Of a stretch of 64,000 nt of DNA, positions 31,471-42,956 are shown in pieces (within the stretch, counting starts at the first letter, position 1; every line of letters starts with the position of its first letter). This stretch comes from Dendrocalamus latiflorus (taxonomy: Eukaryota; Streptophyta; Magnoliopsida; Poales; Poaceae). The notes beneath the pieces are model-generated. The model was given only the letters and a program-made list of their open reading frames with translations, did no database searches and was not told where the DNA came from. The DNA is taken from contig CM029627.1 of the NCBI GenBank assembly GCA_017311315.1, forward strand, positions 50,390,797 through 50,454,796, given 5' to 3'. Made by a program: the position numbers and the translations under genes.

Positions 31471-31984
31471 AGCAACAATGGCACTATGATTAAATAATAA
31501 TAAGGCTACTAAAAGCGATTTTTGGCAAATAAAACAACCCGAGCCTCTCCTTTGATAAGCCATGTATACTATTTATTTGCATCCTGTGTATTTGCTCGCG
31601 GAGCACGGTGGGTTGTGCTCACACTCGCTTTCACCATAAATTCAAAATCAGGAATCAGATCACTAAGCATCAGCAATACTTTTGGGTCATGATGGCGAAG
31701 AAGATGAAGATGTCAAGAGCTAGGTCGCGAACCTCCAGTTGGCTGCCTGTGGGCATGTCCTGAGGGTCCCACCTGTGTGCTTCATTTCCGTTGCTACATT
31801 TTGTTGATTTCGGCCAAATCGGCCCGTGAGTAAGTCTACTATTATATTTACGCTTCCGCATGATATGTACTTCGATGATTAGAACTGTAATCTGTGAGCA
31901 CTATCTACTGATCTAGGGAATAGTGCGGTGGAATCACAGAGGATTCCAGATTGTATAATCTGGGCCCCTACACCATCAGAGTTG

Positions 31985-32230
31985 ACACTGGCTTGCCATC
32001 ATTCATGTCAAAGCGCCTCAAGAGGTCTCGAGTGTACTTGCCTTATGCAAGAAGGTACTCTCCTGAGTTTGCTTGATCTGAAAGCTGAGGAAGAAGCTCA
32101 TCTCACATATCATGCTCATCTCAAACTCTGTGCTCATGACATTAGAAAACAAGGAAACGAGAGTACGGGAGGAGCCACCAAACATAATGTTATCCACATA
32201 AATCAAGCCAAAAACCCTCAGATCAAGAAA
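31985..32230 (-). pseudogene. Copia reverse transcriptase fragment
   Basis: The minus strand encodes GLIYVDNIMFGGSSRTLVSL and VMSTEFEMSMICEMSFFLSF, the YVDD-box and following helix of Ty1/copia reverse transcriptase (D to N in the second Asp of the box). A frameshift after KQTQESTFLHK leads into GKYTRDLLRRFDMNDGKPVS in the next frame. The fragment is cut on its 3' side by the gypsy LTR end at 31972. The N-terminal part of RT and all upstream domains are missing. Confidence 0.8.
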
Positions 32231-32249
32231 TCACTTGAATAATAAAAAA

Positions 32250-33188
32250 GTGTAAAAATAGAGTTTCTTAATAAACTTGCTACTAAAATGGCTAGATGGG
32301 TGGAGATTGATTTCCTGAGATCATCTCCATCTTACACATCCTTGGCACAGCAAGATCAAGAAGAGGGAAGAGAAGAGATCAAAACTGACCAAATCAAAAG
32401 CAAATTAATCAAAATAAGAGATAGCCATAGAGTTGATCAGATTGATGTACTACTATTTGAGGAGGTGAGTTTTACAGTTACTCCACCTTGGAGGACAGAG
32501 AGCTCACCATAAGCACTCAACTCTCAAACCTTGACTATAAAATAAGAGAGTATACAACAGAGGTAGGTTAGATGGTTAGCCACAAGCCTCCATCCCAACC
32601 TCTTTATATAGATGGACTAGCCAGCCACATATAACACTAACGGATATTATCCACTTAGCATAATGGAGAATCCCAATAACCCCACACGGGTTTTATACAC
32701 ACATGTTCACTTATGCACACTTTTCAAAGTGCATAAACCTGAATCTGCTATGTCCTTAGCCTTAATCCATCTTGATCAAACCAGCTCCACCTTGGCCTAA
32801 AATGCTCTCCAATGTGCCGTCCACATGCCGCGGTTTTGATCCACAGTGGTTTCTGGTATTTTGGTCAATCAATCCAATACTATGTTCTCTAATATGTGTC
32901 CATATTATTGATTTGATATCTCTATATATATGATCCGTGAAACATGATCATTAATCAATACGTGTGTTGATCCATAAATCATAATTGTCCCACACAAAGA
33001 CATACGATTAGAAATAATTTAGAATAATATCAAAACATGATTAAAGAGTTCCACGAACAAGTCAAATATTTGTTGATCAGTATAAAATATATTTATTTAA
33101 GGGATAAAATAATGTATTATTTAAAAGATCATAAATACAGAAGTGATACAATCATCTCCATGATTACCTCTAGGGCATACCACTAACA
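32250..33188 (-). mobile_element. Copia LTR and leader fragment (Angela/BARE-like)
   Basis: On the minus strand the LTR starts TGTTAGTGGTATGCCCTAGA at 33188, the usual opening of Angela/BARE-type copia LTRs (from memory). A TATATAAAGAGG box lies near 32605, and a leader with GTGCCAAGGATGTG follows near 32340. RT sequence follows directly at 32230, so the gag to integrase part has been deleted. A second diverged copy of the same LTR part lies at 47580-48092. Confidence 0.6.
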
Positions 33189-33297
33189 GATTGGTCTCTG
33201 AAGTTCATAACTTTTCATAGTTATTGGAGTAAATAACTTGGAGTTATACTTCGCTTTGACAAAAGATTTAAAAAAGTCTAGTATTTTTGTTGGCACC

Positions 33298-33544
33298 TGT
33301 TGTGGTTACAGACCAAACAGAGATAGAAAGTATGGTAGTGGAGAGTTAGGTGAGCAAATGGCTTAGGGTTTCCCCTGTGGCCTGCACCGTATATATATAT
33401 CCACATGGGGAGTGTTTTTACAGTAATACCCTCACATCTGCACATCCCCTCCAGGGGCACTTTCGTCATTACACATGTCCCATTTTGGGCCTTACAATCT
33501 CCTAACAGGCCTGCTGGGCTTAGGTGGGGGCCACCCCTACAACA
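33298..33544 (-). repeat. LTR (3' in element sense), copy 2
   Basis: This 247-bp LTR starts TGTTGTGGTTACAG and ends CCCCTACAACA on the plus strand. GGAGCCTCTCATGGTGAAAGG follows, almost the same as in copy 1. Confidence 0.9.
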
Positions 33545-34205
33545 GGAGCCTCTCATGGTGAAAGGCTTCACGAGCCGAAGCCATCTTGCCGAGCCCTTTG
33601 GCCCCCTCCGTCCATGCGGCCTGTGAAGTTTTCCAACGCTCGGCAGAGCCTTATTGCTTGGTGGAGTGTTCGCCCTGCCGCGAGGCTATGGCGCTGGGCA
33701 GGTTGGCGAAGTCTTCGTCGTCAGTAGTGGGGTGGAGGCGGCCCTCCAGGCCGAAGGCCGAAGCCGAGTTTGGTACCAAGATCAGGGCCGACATCGGCGT
33801 AGGAGTCAGAGTCGCATCCATTCTGGCGGGGTCGATAGTTGCCTGGGCCGAAGTGGGTGCGGCTCCGCAGTCTGGTGGTGCGCCTTAATTGCTCCTGGAA
33901 TCGCGCTGACCCTTGGGATGACAGGAGCAGGCTGCTGCTGCCGTACGTGCTTTCCCACCCGGGATTTATATGCGGCGGGCCATGATTGGCATGTTGTGGG
34001 CTGTTAGCGGTCGCACGACCACGGCCGTTCGCCCCTTCCCTAGAAGGACGGGACACGTGGCAGGGTGCCATTGGCGCGTCGTGCACCGTCTGCCCACCTA
34101 CTCGCGTGCACCCCCAGTTGCCAGCGGTTGTGCTTCCCAATCGTGGGTAGCTGAACCGCTGGGCTTCCGCCGGTTACGCCGCGCTAGTGGGGGGGTTGAG
34201 CAAGC

Positions 34206-34213
34206 TATATAAG
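34206..34213 (+). promoter_or_regulatory. TATA box of the antisense gene, copy 2
   Basis: TATATAAG lies 118 bp upstream of the ATG at 34331, within a GC-rich stretch, which is a normal plant TATA-to-start distance. In copy 1 the equivalent place reads TTGAAATAGCCC and has no clear box, although TATAAAG occurs farther upstream at 16594. Confidence 0.5.
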
Positions 34214-35422
34214 GCGTCTCCATCGGCATAGGTATACTCCTTCGCCTTGGTTATTTCGGTCCGTCTCCCTTCTACTACCCGCGCAACCTACCCCTGTTCC
34301 TACTGTTCTAGCGCCCCATCTCGGAAAGAAATGGCTTGCCGCGATGATCCCTCTCGCCGTCTCAGCGGCAGCGCCTCGTCCGACCGACACGATCTGTCGC
34401 CTCCCCAGGGGGAGTACTCGCTGGAGGTGCAAGGAAGAGCGCACGTCAACAAGCGGTGGGACTCCATGGAGCACTCGGGAGGCCGCTGCTCCCGCGTGCT
34501 GGGGAAGATCGCGGAACGTGCCGGGGCTCGTCTACCCAGCCCCACCGAGACGGAACCGCGACCAACGGAGACAGAGGCTATCGTCTTTGTCGCATTCTTC
34601 AATGCTGGGCTGCGGATGCCCTCGACACTCTTCATCGATGAGGTCTTGCGGGCGTACGGGCTGGAGCTGGTGCAGCTGACCCCCAGTGCGATAGTCCGCC
34701 TGGCCGTGTTTGCTTGGGCGCTGCGAATAGAGGGTCGCCGACCCAGTGCAAGTCTGTTCGCTATTCTGCACGATGCACGCTGTCAGCCGAAGAAGCTCGA
34801 GGGGGGAGCAGAATCGAACTTCGACAGTGTCAACTTCGTGCTGAGGAAGCAGTGTGCGAGGCTCTTTCCTGCATGGGCCGCGTGAGGAAAATGGGAGTCC
34901 AGTTGGACGTGTCGGTGGTTCTACTACCTCGTGACAAGCAAGAGTGGTCTGGCGTGCCGGGGACAGCTGATATCATTCAACATCTCACCCGACGTGGAGC
35001 CGATGTCTGACGATGCGTAGAAGGTGCGGAGGCTTGCCGGTATCACCTGCCGGTTCAACATACGTGACCTCGCCGAGGAGTTCACCATGTATGGTACGGC
35101 GCCGCTCTCCGGTCGTGGCAGTGCGACGTACAGGGCAGTATTTGGAAGGATGGCGTCCATCCGACCATTTCCTGCCTTCTGATGATATGCGCGCATTCGC
35201 ATGATCACGTAATTTCTCCTGGGTGATGCTCCATTTTTTGCACGTAGTGCCCCAGCTAGAAGATGCAGAGCGCGCGGTCATTGCGCTCCTCAGGCCATAC
35301 TCATCAAAGGAGCACAAGCTGCGCGAGGCCGCAACTACCTCAGTGAACCAGGGGCGGATAAACCGGGTCTGCAAGGTCTTGGGGATTAGCGTGCCCGAGC
35401 GTGCAGTACCGGTGGAGACCTA

Positions 35423-35990
35423 ATGAGGACACGACCCATATGGATACAACCATATTTGCTATGCTTGTTGTTCCAATTACAAGAGCTCCTATGCATCACT
35501 TAAATTATAAGGTGAGCTCGTTTCAAAAAGGTTTTACTTTGTGTGATAAAGAACGTATGATATTACATAATGAGAGTTTGTTGCGTTTGTTATTATGTAC
35601 CGAGATTTATGATGAAGATCATGCAATACGTGAGGCTACACATATGCTAAAACCGAGGATGGTTTTCTATCAAGAAGGGGAGGATGATGTGACCACGCCA
35701 CCAACACATACGACCATAGCGCCCAATATCAAGATTGAACTAAAGGTGAATTCGTTTCTTCAGTTTCAACATATTTTAAATGAGAATATGATGCTACCTA
35801 ATGATGAAAAAATATATTTTTGTAGCACCACATCACTTTTGCACCAATTCAAGCAAGAGTTCAACTTGTACACGTTTTGGAATCCAATTCGGCCTCCAGA
35901 TCAGTTCGGGTTCAGCCTGACGGCCCAACTTCAAATGTGTATAACTTTCACATACGAAGTCCGTTTGAGGTCCACGAGTACTCAATAGAA
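35423..35990 (+). pseudogene. 3' end of the nested element's long frame
   Basis: The frame includes AMLVVPITRAPMHHLNYKVS and LLRLLLCTEIYDEDHAIREA, then MVFYQEGEDDVTT. The (G)P(I/V)TRA...LN motif is the usual tail of long polyproteins in one group of grass gypsy elements (from memory). The frame ends near 35988, about 90 bp before the LTR. Confidence 0.5.
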
Positions 35991-36075
35991 AGCTTTTCTC
36001 GTCCTCTTTCTAATGGATCTAGCCCCATATCCAAATTTCTTCTGTGCTTGCCGCAATCACTTAAAGAAGGTACTG

Positions 36076-36622
36076 CGTCACCTGTTTGGGTCAAATTGGG
36101 CCTTGTAATGTTTGGGCCCAAAGGGGAGGTGCCCCCCAACTAGGCCCATACAGTTCATGGGTTTACTGTTCACGTGAACAGTACATGAATAGTACCACCC
36201 CTTTGTTTCTTAGTTTTGTGCGGCTTTCCCACCCCTATTTAAGGAGGCTGCACCCTTCTAGTTTTCTTGGATTTCGTTTGCTTAGTTTTTCCATTGTAAA
36301 AACTCTTGTTCTTCGCTTGTGTTGACTAGACCAACCGTAAAGAACCTCAGTGCAATCCCACCTTTGTGAACTCAATTTAAATATTTGCAATTTCAGATTG
36401 CTTGTTATCTTGTTCTTGTGTGTTCTTCGATTGCATGCAGGAATAGACCTTCGTGGTCAGGTCAACCGCATTCTTGGCACGGTTGATAACGACTCGGAGT
36501 GTGGTTTAGCGATTGCTTGGTGTTCTGGTCCTGGCCGGTTAGAAGCCTACATCGTCAAAGTCGTTCTCCTCCAAATCGAAGTTATCATTCTATCGGAAGA
36601 TCGGGACCCCATCCTCTCATCA
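36076..36622 (+). repeat. Single LTR of the nested element
   Basis: The end is fixed by CTCTCATCA at 36622 followed two bases later by the primer site. The start is approximate: a purine-rich TTAAAGAAGG precedes TGCGTCACCTG near 36076. It contains CACGTGAACAGTAC words and a TATTTAAGG box near 36236. Only this one LTR exists, internal to the rotated element. Confidence 0.65.
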
Positions 36623-36624
36623 GT

Positions 36625-36636
36625 TGGTATCAGAGC
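36625..36636 (+). other. Primer binding site, tRNA-iMet type
   Basis: TGGTATCAGAGC lies two bases after the LTR end, the standard plant initiator-Met primer site. It fixes the orientation of the nested element as plus. Confidence 0.9.
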
Positions 36637-37732
36637 TTCAGTTGACCAGTAGGAATTCTTTGTATTCCTAGTTAGTAGATTGATTTTTATTTCCCATAGT
36701 CCAGAAAAATTGCCCAAAAAAAGAGTTAATTTCCGCTGTCCAAACCCCGTTGTGCCTTTCAATCTGTTAGTTTTGGTTTGCTAAATTGAATTTGTGTCCG
36801 TCTTAGCATTGTCTAGTTGCTGGTCGTATCTTTGTTCCAATAAAAATCCAAACAAAAAAAATTCCCCACCCCAAAGCCTAATTCCAATTTCGGCTGATCT
36901 TTCGTTTCTCTGCAGCCGCCACCAAAAACGCCATAACTTTTGACTCCGATATTGTTTTTGAGTGAGACGACAGCCATTAGATTCAAAACTTCATTTTCCA
37001 TATATCTGTAAAATTTCACGTCATTCCAGCAAGGCAGTTAAGAGATATCCGCGGTGCAAGTTGACCTAAAATTCCAGATTGAATCTGCAACAGTCGGCAC
37101 TTGTGAATTTTGTGCGAATTTTTCGGTCAGTTTCCAGAACTTGGTCCCGAAACAAAAGTTGTATAAAAAGCCGTCAGAAAACAGGGAAAAAAGAATCATT
37201 GAAAAAATGGCAACTGACAAAAAGTTACAGCCGAAATACCGATGTGCTGTCCAGTGGACAGAAATCTCCAGTTTACAAGTTTTGGGTCAATCCTTGTGCT
37301 TCTCAAATCTAGATTGCATTCAATTGAATTATCTTGTATTTACCACTCCAATACATTACCATACACATATTTTAGCCTTCTTCCATCCTTGGTTGATCAG
37401 CAACATAGGCTAAGTGCTAGATACGAACTATAATTCAATTCTATGCAATTTATGAAATTAACTGATTGTTCTCCATTGCTACATATCGAGCCTTCCAAGC
37501 TATACCTTATACTAACTGAGCAGATCACGTCGAACCGTCCCTTGCAATCGCTATACACATCACTTGAGTCAAGTTATCACGAACCAGCCACCGATTGCAC
37601 CACTTGTTTGCATTGGTAAGAACTTGTAAGAGCTTGGTAAGAGTTTGAGAGATGTGTGACTTGTTAAGCTCCAGATCCTAGTAGTTGTTAGGAACATATT
37701 CTTGTGATTTGTTTCCTTGTTTTCTACTAACC

Positions 37733-39145
37733 ATGGCAAATTTACGGAATGATTACGAGATAGATCCACATCTTCTTCGAGCCATTGATCGGAAGCTCAA
37801 GAAAATTTGTGAGGAAGATGCACGCTTGAGACAAGCTTTTTCACCATGGGAGGTATATGATCGTGATAGTACATCTGGTAAAACTAAAATCACTTTGCCA
37901 TCCTTTGCTGGTAAATTTGATCCTGATGATTATATTGACTGGGAGATAGCTTTAGACAAGGAATTTGAATATTATGATTAGTCTGATAGGCAAAAGATTA
38001 GAGCTGCCACTAGTGTTTTTATTGATGATGCAAGACTTTGGTGGAAGTATTTTGGTAGGCATGGTAGAGTGCCTCAAACTTGGAATGCATTAAAAAAACT
38101 TATGAGAGATGAATTTGTTCCTAAAAACCATGCTGATTATTTGCTAGCTAGATTACAACGTTTAAAACAACGAAGTAGAACTGTAAGGGAATATTATCAT
38201 GAATTCAAAACCCGTTTATTACGTTGTGGCTTAGAGGAACATGCTGAAACTACAGAGAATAGATTCTTACGTGGGCTTAATAAAGAAATTCAGGACCTTC
38301 TTATTCACGAAGAATATAGTTCTCTCCCTCATTTGTTTATACTTGCTTGTAAGGTTGAAAGTCAGATTAAGGAGAAATTGAGAGTGCTTGATGATAAGAA
38401 ACATGAGAACAAACCTGTGTTTTTGCCTTTTTCTGTGACTAACGACTTGCAGGTAGTTGAGAACCATGCCGAAGAGGAGCATGAGCTGATTAAATCATTG
38501 ACCCCATTGGTTGAGAATGAAGATAAGGAGATGGATGCACTTACATCATCTGAGGAGAGCCAAAAAGTTAAAGAACACGGTGCTATGATCGCTCATGGTG
38601 AGTATGCTTCGGAGGGACTACAATTATCCACTGTTCATGCTATTTTAGAGCAAAACTTAGTGGAAAATGATAATGACAAAGGTACTCATTTGGTGCTACA
38701 ACAAGACATAGAGCAACCTTGTGAGTATATACCTGCTGTAGTGCAATCTTTTGATATTCCTTGTGTTGACTTAAATGAACCATGTGCTGATCTAAATTCT
38801 CATAATTTTGCACATTTCAAATTAATTACACATAAAGAAGTTTTGACTAGAATTTCTTCTGCTAATTCATTGTGTTACATCATGTTGGATCTACCTATGA
38901 AATTGTCACATGCTATGGAGAAAGTTTCTGAACTTGCATGTTCAAAATTCTTGTTTAGTGCCTACACCCCTGGGTATATGTTTAATTTGATTGGAGATTA
39001 TGGTGTAGAAAATAAATTTCTTGTATATCGAATATGCATAACTTGCGATCATATGGATGAATTGAAACTTGCTATTTGGGACAACAATTCTTGTATACTG
39101 AATCATGTTCATCTCTTTTTGCATCATCTAGTATGGACAATCTAA
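37733..39145 (+). pseudogene. Gag-like protein of the nested element
   Basis: The ATG at 37733 (ACCATGGCAAAT) begins MANLRNDYEIDPHLLRAIDR. The Retrotrans_gag core follows: GKFDPDDYIDWEIALDKEFE, RLWWKYFGRHGRVPQTWNAL, DYLLARLQRLKQRSRTVREY and FKTRLLRCGLEEHAETTENR. One in-frame TAG (37979) splits an otherwise open 471-codon frame. Instead of a zinc knuckle, protease and RT, the second half is acidic unrecognised sequence. The frame lapses at 39145 and other fragments continue to 39683. A non-autonomous element coding only gag and an unknown tail is the simplest reading. Confidence 0.75.
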
Positions 39146-41059
39146 ATAAAGATGATGAATTATGGAATAACATACAAATCTCTTCACCCTTGCTTGATAA
39201 ATTTGCTATTGCTCCATTGAGATATGATTATATGGATGAATTTTGTTTAATTCCAAAAGTTGTAGCTTTGCCCATATGTGCCACCACTGCAAGTTTACAA
39301 CTTCAGATATCTCAATTGCATAAATGCTTCACTTACATTTGCAAATATAGTTGCAATAATTGCTGTGTGAGAAATTTTAATTTGGTTATTAACATATATG
39401 ACTACTATTGGGTTAATGATACGATGAGCTTCTATGATTGCTGCTATTTTCTAATATTAATTGTGCAACAACGAAGAATTGTTAAAATGGATGACATATA
39501 CATATATCATGCATACACCTTGGCTTCTTTGTTACCATACTTTCAACTTATCAAAAGCCGAGGACGGCTTTGTTTTCAAGAAGGGGAGGATGATGAGGAC
39601 ACGACCCATATGGATACAACCATATTTGCTATGCTTGTTGTTCCAATTACAAGAGCTCCTATGCATCACTTAAATTATAAGGTAGGCGCGATTCCTTCTC
39701 CTCTCATGACTTCGTGAAACTCTCTCCGATTCGCTCACTCATTCCGTCGTCAACATCAGGCGAGACGAGGTCTCCCGGACACGGTCAAGGATCGAGCAAC
39801 GGAGGTACACGCGAAGTCGCCGACCTTGGTATGCAGGAATTGGCGTGGACGTCCGGTGCTGCGGGAGTTGCTGGGCCGAGGCCCGTCATCTCTGACTTCA
39901 TCCCGTGATCGGAGATGCTTCGCATCCTTTACCAGGCCGCGGAGCACCTCAGCAACAGCTTGGATATGCCGGCACTGGCGACCTGCGGGGGAGACCTTCT
40001 GGCGCTTGCGTTGGGTGCTTCGGAAATAAGGGTAAGTGGTTTATGGCCTATGCCACTGTTTGAGGTCCATCTAACTCGCGCGATCTTTCCTAGACTCTTG
40101 CCCTTAGCCAAGCCTTGGAGGAGACGCGTGTTCGCGAGTGGAGAGCGTTGCAAAGTGACCTTCGTGCTTCGGACGTTGCTCACGCTGCCAAGGATGAGGA
40201 AATCGCAGGCTGGAGGCAGAAAAGGCGATGATAGCTTCCGACGCGGAGGATGCCGTGGTGGCGGCGCGACGCGCCACGGACGAGGTCTAGCGCGTTGCGA
40301 CGGAGGAACACACCGCCTTTCTTCAGCAAATCTCCACGCTGGAGAAGGAGAAGACCCAACTCACCGCATCCCTTAAGGAGAGGACCGAGGCCCTGGACAA
40401 CGCGTCCATGGCGGCATGGAGGGCGATGGAGTCGTTGGAAGGGGCCCTCTGGGACCTCGTCGTCGATGTACCGGAGGTTACGCATGGCCCTGAAAATCTG
40501 TCGGAGACGCTCGGGCGGATCGAAGAGGGCTCGGGCCTCGCTCTCCGCGGTGCCAAGTCCTTCAGCAATCACCGCGGCTTCATGGGCGACTCCTTCGCCC
40601 TCGCCTTACTTCGCGCCCGGGGGTGTGGGCACGTCGGCGAACTGGCGGACTCTCAGTTGGACCTGCCGGGTGAGCCCGAGGTGATGTCTGATGCCATCCG
40701 CTTCACCCAGCCAGTCGTACAAAATTTCTATAAGAGAATCTGGGACTATGTTGGGGAAGATGCGGCCAAGATCGCGCTGTGGCACACTCTGCGTAAAGAG
40801 GGCGACCTCCTCCGGTGGCTCGAGGAAGTTCCTCGGCGCGAAGGAGATGATGCAGATCAAGAGTGATGGCGGGGCAGGGTATGTTGCATCATGTAACCCT
40901 TTTTGTATGGTTGCTTCACAACCTGTTCTTTTTATATGAATGAATCCGTGCCCACTCAACTTGTTCTCGTTGCATGCCCCTATTCTAGGCGATTGGCACG
41001 TAGGGTAGATCTTCGCACTTGACTCCGCCAGATTCATAGATAATAGTGGTGCGTGAACG

Positions 41060-41405
41060 CTCCGTCTCCTATCTTTCGAAGGAGCGGCAGCGAAGCTGGC
41101 ACCTAGCCAAAGTGAGGCGCGAGCGCTCCGTCTCCTTCCTTCCGAAGGAGTGGCAGCGGAGCTGGCGCCTGTTCGAAGTAGACGCGCGAGCGCTCTGTAC
41201 CCTACCTTTCGAAGGGGTGGCAGCGTAGCTGGCGCCTAGTCGAAGTAGACGCGTGAGCGCTCTGTCCACTTCCTTCCGAAGGGGTGGCAGCGGAGCTGGC
41301 GCCTAATCGAAGTAGACGCGTGAGCACTCCGTCCCCTACCTTTCAAAGGGGTGGCAGCGGAGCTAGCGCCTAGTCGAAGTAGATGCGCGAGCGCTCCGTC
41401 CCCGG
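41060..41405. repeat. 67-bp minisatellite, about five copies, copy 2
   Basis: Units contain GGTGGCAGCGGAGCTGGCGC and CGAAGTAGACGCG, with a 66-68 bp period, clearly homologous to the 29-copy array at 14565-16540. Here it lies between the end of the antisense gene and gag, the opposite side from copy 1. Confidence 0.88.
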
Positions 41406-41731
41406 AGGTAGTTGTACTGGGGAAGTTCTCGATGAAGAGCTCGGGGGACTTCCCTGCGGCTGCTGCACGTGGGCTACTGCAGGGGTCGACGCCTCCGAGG
41501 CCCGAACTCGGGCAGTCGCTTGTGCAGCGCCATAAGTTCGGTGCATGCCCGCGTGAAATGGTCACCGTAGCCATGCACCTCGCACCATTTGCCATAGTCT
41601 AGGATTTCCTACTCCACACGCGGTTTCTCGTCGCGGCTTCCTTTGCGTCCCCCTCCCGGGCGCGGGGTTAGGGTGGGTTCCCGGGGGACGCCTTGTGCGG
41701 CGAGGATGTGGCAAGCATTTTGGGGCCTTCG

Positions 41732-42904
41732 CTAGTTACGCCGGGGCTTGCGCCTGCTGCTTGACGAGTTTCGGTGGGCCCCGGCGTCAACGCGTTCAGG
41801 AGCGTCGCCCACGGACGCTTGCTTGCATTTTGTTCTCGAGTCGTCCTTCACGTTTCCTTTTTGCGACAACTCCTCCGCCTGATCGGTGTCGGAGTCATCG
41901 CACTTGCGTCTTCGCGCATCTTCCTCTGCCCGAACGTACCCTTCCATTTTGTCGAAGAGCTTCGCCACCGACTTGACTAGCTTCCGCACATTATATTCGG
42001 CAAGCGGCCCCGGGCGAAGACCCTGTATCGCTGCATTGATGATAGTTGCTTTGTTGACATCCTTGACCTGGCATCGTACCTTGGCGAAGCATTTGCAGTA
42101 GTTTCGGAGCTTCTCCGAGGGTTTTTGCTTCACGGCGAAGAGCTGATCTGCGTCGACGCGCTCAACGTAGTTTCCTTGGAAGCTGTTGTAGAGGCGGTCG
42201 TGGATCTGTTCCCAGGCGTACATAGAGTTTGGTTTGATGGTAAAAAACCAAGAAAGCGCTACTATGTGCAACGCGAGGGGAAGCCCCTTCGCCTTCGTAA
42301 TGTCGTCTCCGTCAGCGGCTTCGATAGCAGTCTCGTATATGCGCACGAACTCCTGAGGGTCCGTGTCGTCTCTATACGGCTCGATGGCGCTGGGGAACTT
42401 GAAGTCCTCCGGCCATGCCGCCTGTTGCAAACCTGCCGAAAGCGGAGACTCCGGGTCCACGTGTCGCAGCAGGATGCGGCTGGACACGACTGCGTCGCGA
42501 CCATCTGCCCTCTCCGGCGTGGGCTCCGATACAACCACTGGTGGGATTTGCTGGCCCCGAGCCTCTTGCATACCCTGCACGGCTCCGCGGAGATCCGAGC
42601 GTGCCAAGGGCGTCAACAGGGCGCTGTCTCCCTGTGCTCCTAGGCTGCCTGCCGTGGCGGCGTGATGGACTTGGAGGTCGATGAGGGGGTCGGGCGCTGC
42701 GGCGGCTGTGGCAGGGTCGGGTGTCGTGGTGGTGATGGCGGGATCAGGCGTTGCGCTGTGAACATCGGTGTTCGCGACCATCACACTCGCATCGCCACCC
42801 ACGCCTACGGCTGCCGACGCCGAAGCCCTGGTATTGACGCGAAATTCCGTCGCTCCTGCCTTCTTTTTCTTCGGCGCCGATGATGAAGCTTTCTTTGGTG
42901 CCAT
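41732..42904 (-). CDS. Gag polyprotein, copy 2
   Basis: The ATG at 42904 starts MAPKKASSSAPKKKKAGATE and runs 390 codons. The core motifs FKFPSAIEPYRDDTDPQEFV, ALSWFFTIKPNSMYAWEQI and KQKPSEKLRNYCKCFAKVRC match copy 1 closely, while the low-complexity N-terminal region is shorter. Beyond the stop, another frame near 41620-41540 holds a finger WCEVHGYGDHFTRAC. No retropepsin follows; the sequence passes into the 67-bp minisatellite. It may still produce an intact Gag. Confidence 0.82.
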   Translation of the reverse strand: MAPKKASSSAPKKKKAGATEFRVNTRASASAAVGVGGDASVMVANTDVHSATPDPAITTTTPDPATAAAAPDPLIDLQVHHAATAGSLGAQGDSALLTPLARSDLRGAVQGMQEARGQQIPPVVVSEPTPERADGRDAVVSSRILLRHVDPESPLSAGLQQAAWPEDFKFPSAIEPYRDDTDPQEFVRIYETAIEAADGDDITKAKGLPLALHIVALSWFFTIKPNSMYAWEQIHDRLYNSFQGNYVERVDADQLFAVKQKPSEKLRNYCKCFAKVRCQVKDVNKATIINAAIQGLRPGPLAEYNVRKLVKSVAKLFDKMEGYVRAEEDARRRKCDDSDTDQAEELSQKGNVKDDSRTKCKQASVGDAPERVDAGAHRNSSSSRRKPRRN

Positions 42905-42956
42905 TCTCCTTTGGATTTGGAGTTTCGCTCGTGTCCTCCCCATGGACGGCGCCAAC

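Larger units (their letters stand above)
26100..31972 (+). mobile_element. Gypsy-type long LTR (LTR1), interrupted by a copia solo LTR
   Basis: The right end is firm: ...GATCTAGGGAATAGTGCGG...GGGCCCCTACA at 31972, homologous to the LTR end before the primer site at 50110 and, inverted, to 62157. Blocks 27960-28290 and 30080-30350 match 48780-49270 (for example CTGCAGAG...CTATTCAAATAGCC). The segment 30340-31970 matches the reverse complement of 62160-63840. The left boundary was not resolved; AT-rich sequence from 26.1 to 27.3 kb may be part of it. No gypsy coding region adjoins on the right, where copia sequence begins, so it is a solo or truncated LTR. Confidence 0.55.
35423..39683 (+). mobile_element. 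Circularly permuted gypsy-type element nested in copy 2
   Basis: The order of parts is rotated: the 3' end of the internal region (35423-~36075), a single LTR (~36076-36622), primer site (36625), leader, gag-like frame (37733-39145), and the remaining internal region back to the same internal point (39593-39683). The first and last 91 bp (35423-35513 and 39593-39683) are identical and are internal sequence (PITRAPMHHLNYKV), not LTR. One repeat unit is therefore 4170 bp. No 5-bp duplication typical of integrase is seen, and part of the host element is missing at the site. No pol domains are recognised. Confidence 0.75.
34331..40866 (+). pseudogene. Antisense PF04195-like gene, copy 2, broken and interrupted
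   Basis: From the ATG at 34331 the frame parallels copy 1: AIVFVAFFNAGLRMPSTLFI, LELVQLTPSAIVRLAVFAWA and SVNFVLRKQCARLF. A stop (34883) and frameshifts follow before FNIRDLAEEFTMYGTAPLS. Part of exon 2 is at ~35247-35420 (GRINRVCKVLGISVPERAV). It is then cut by the nested element, with about 0.8 kb of the expected linker lost. Exons resume at ~39690-40031 and 40094-40866, ending in the conserved tail GNLS-like block (for example LADSQLDLPGEPEVMSDAIR). Further stops occur in the coiled-coil part. Shared exon borders with copy 1 show that the intron-bearing gene is an ancestral family trait. Confidence 0.72.

Noticed and set aside
35423..39683. Reading the 91-bp end repeats as LTRs of a small element
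   Set aside because: The repeats encode the polyprotein-tail motif, lack TG...CA ends, and a real LTR with primer site lies in the middle.
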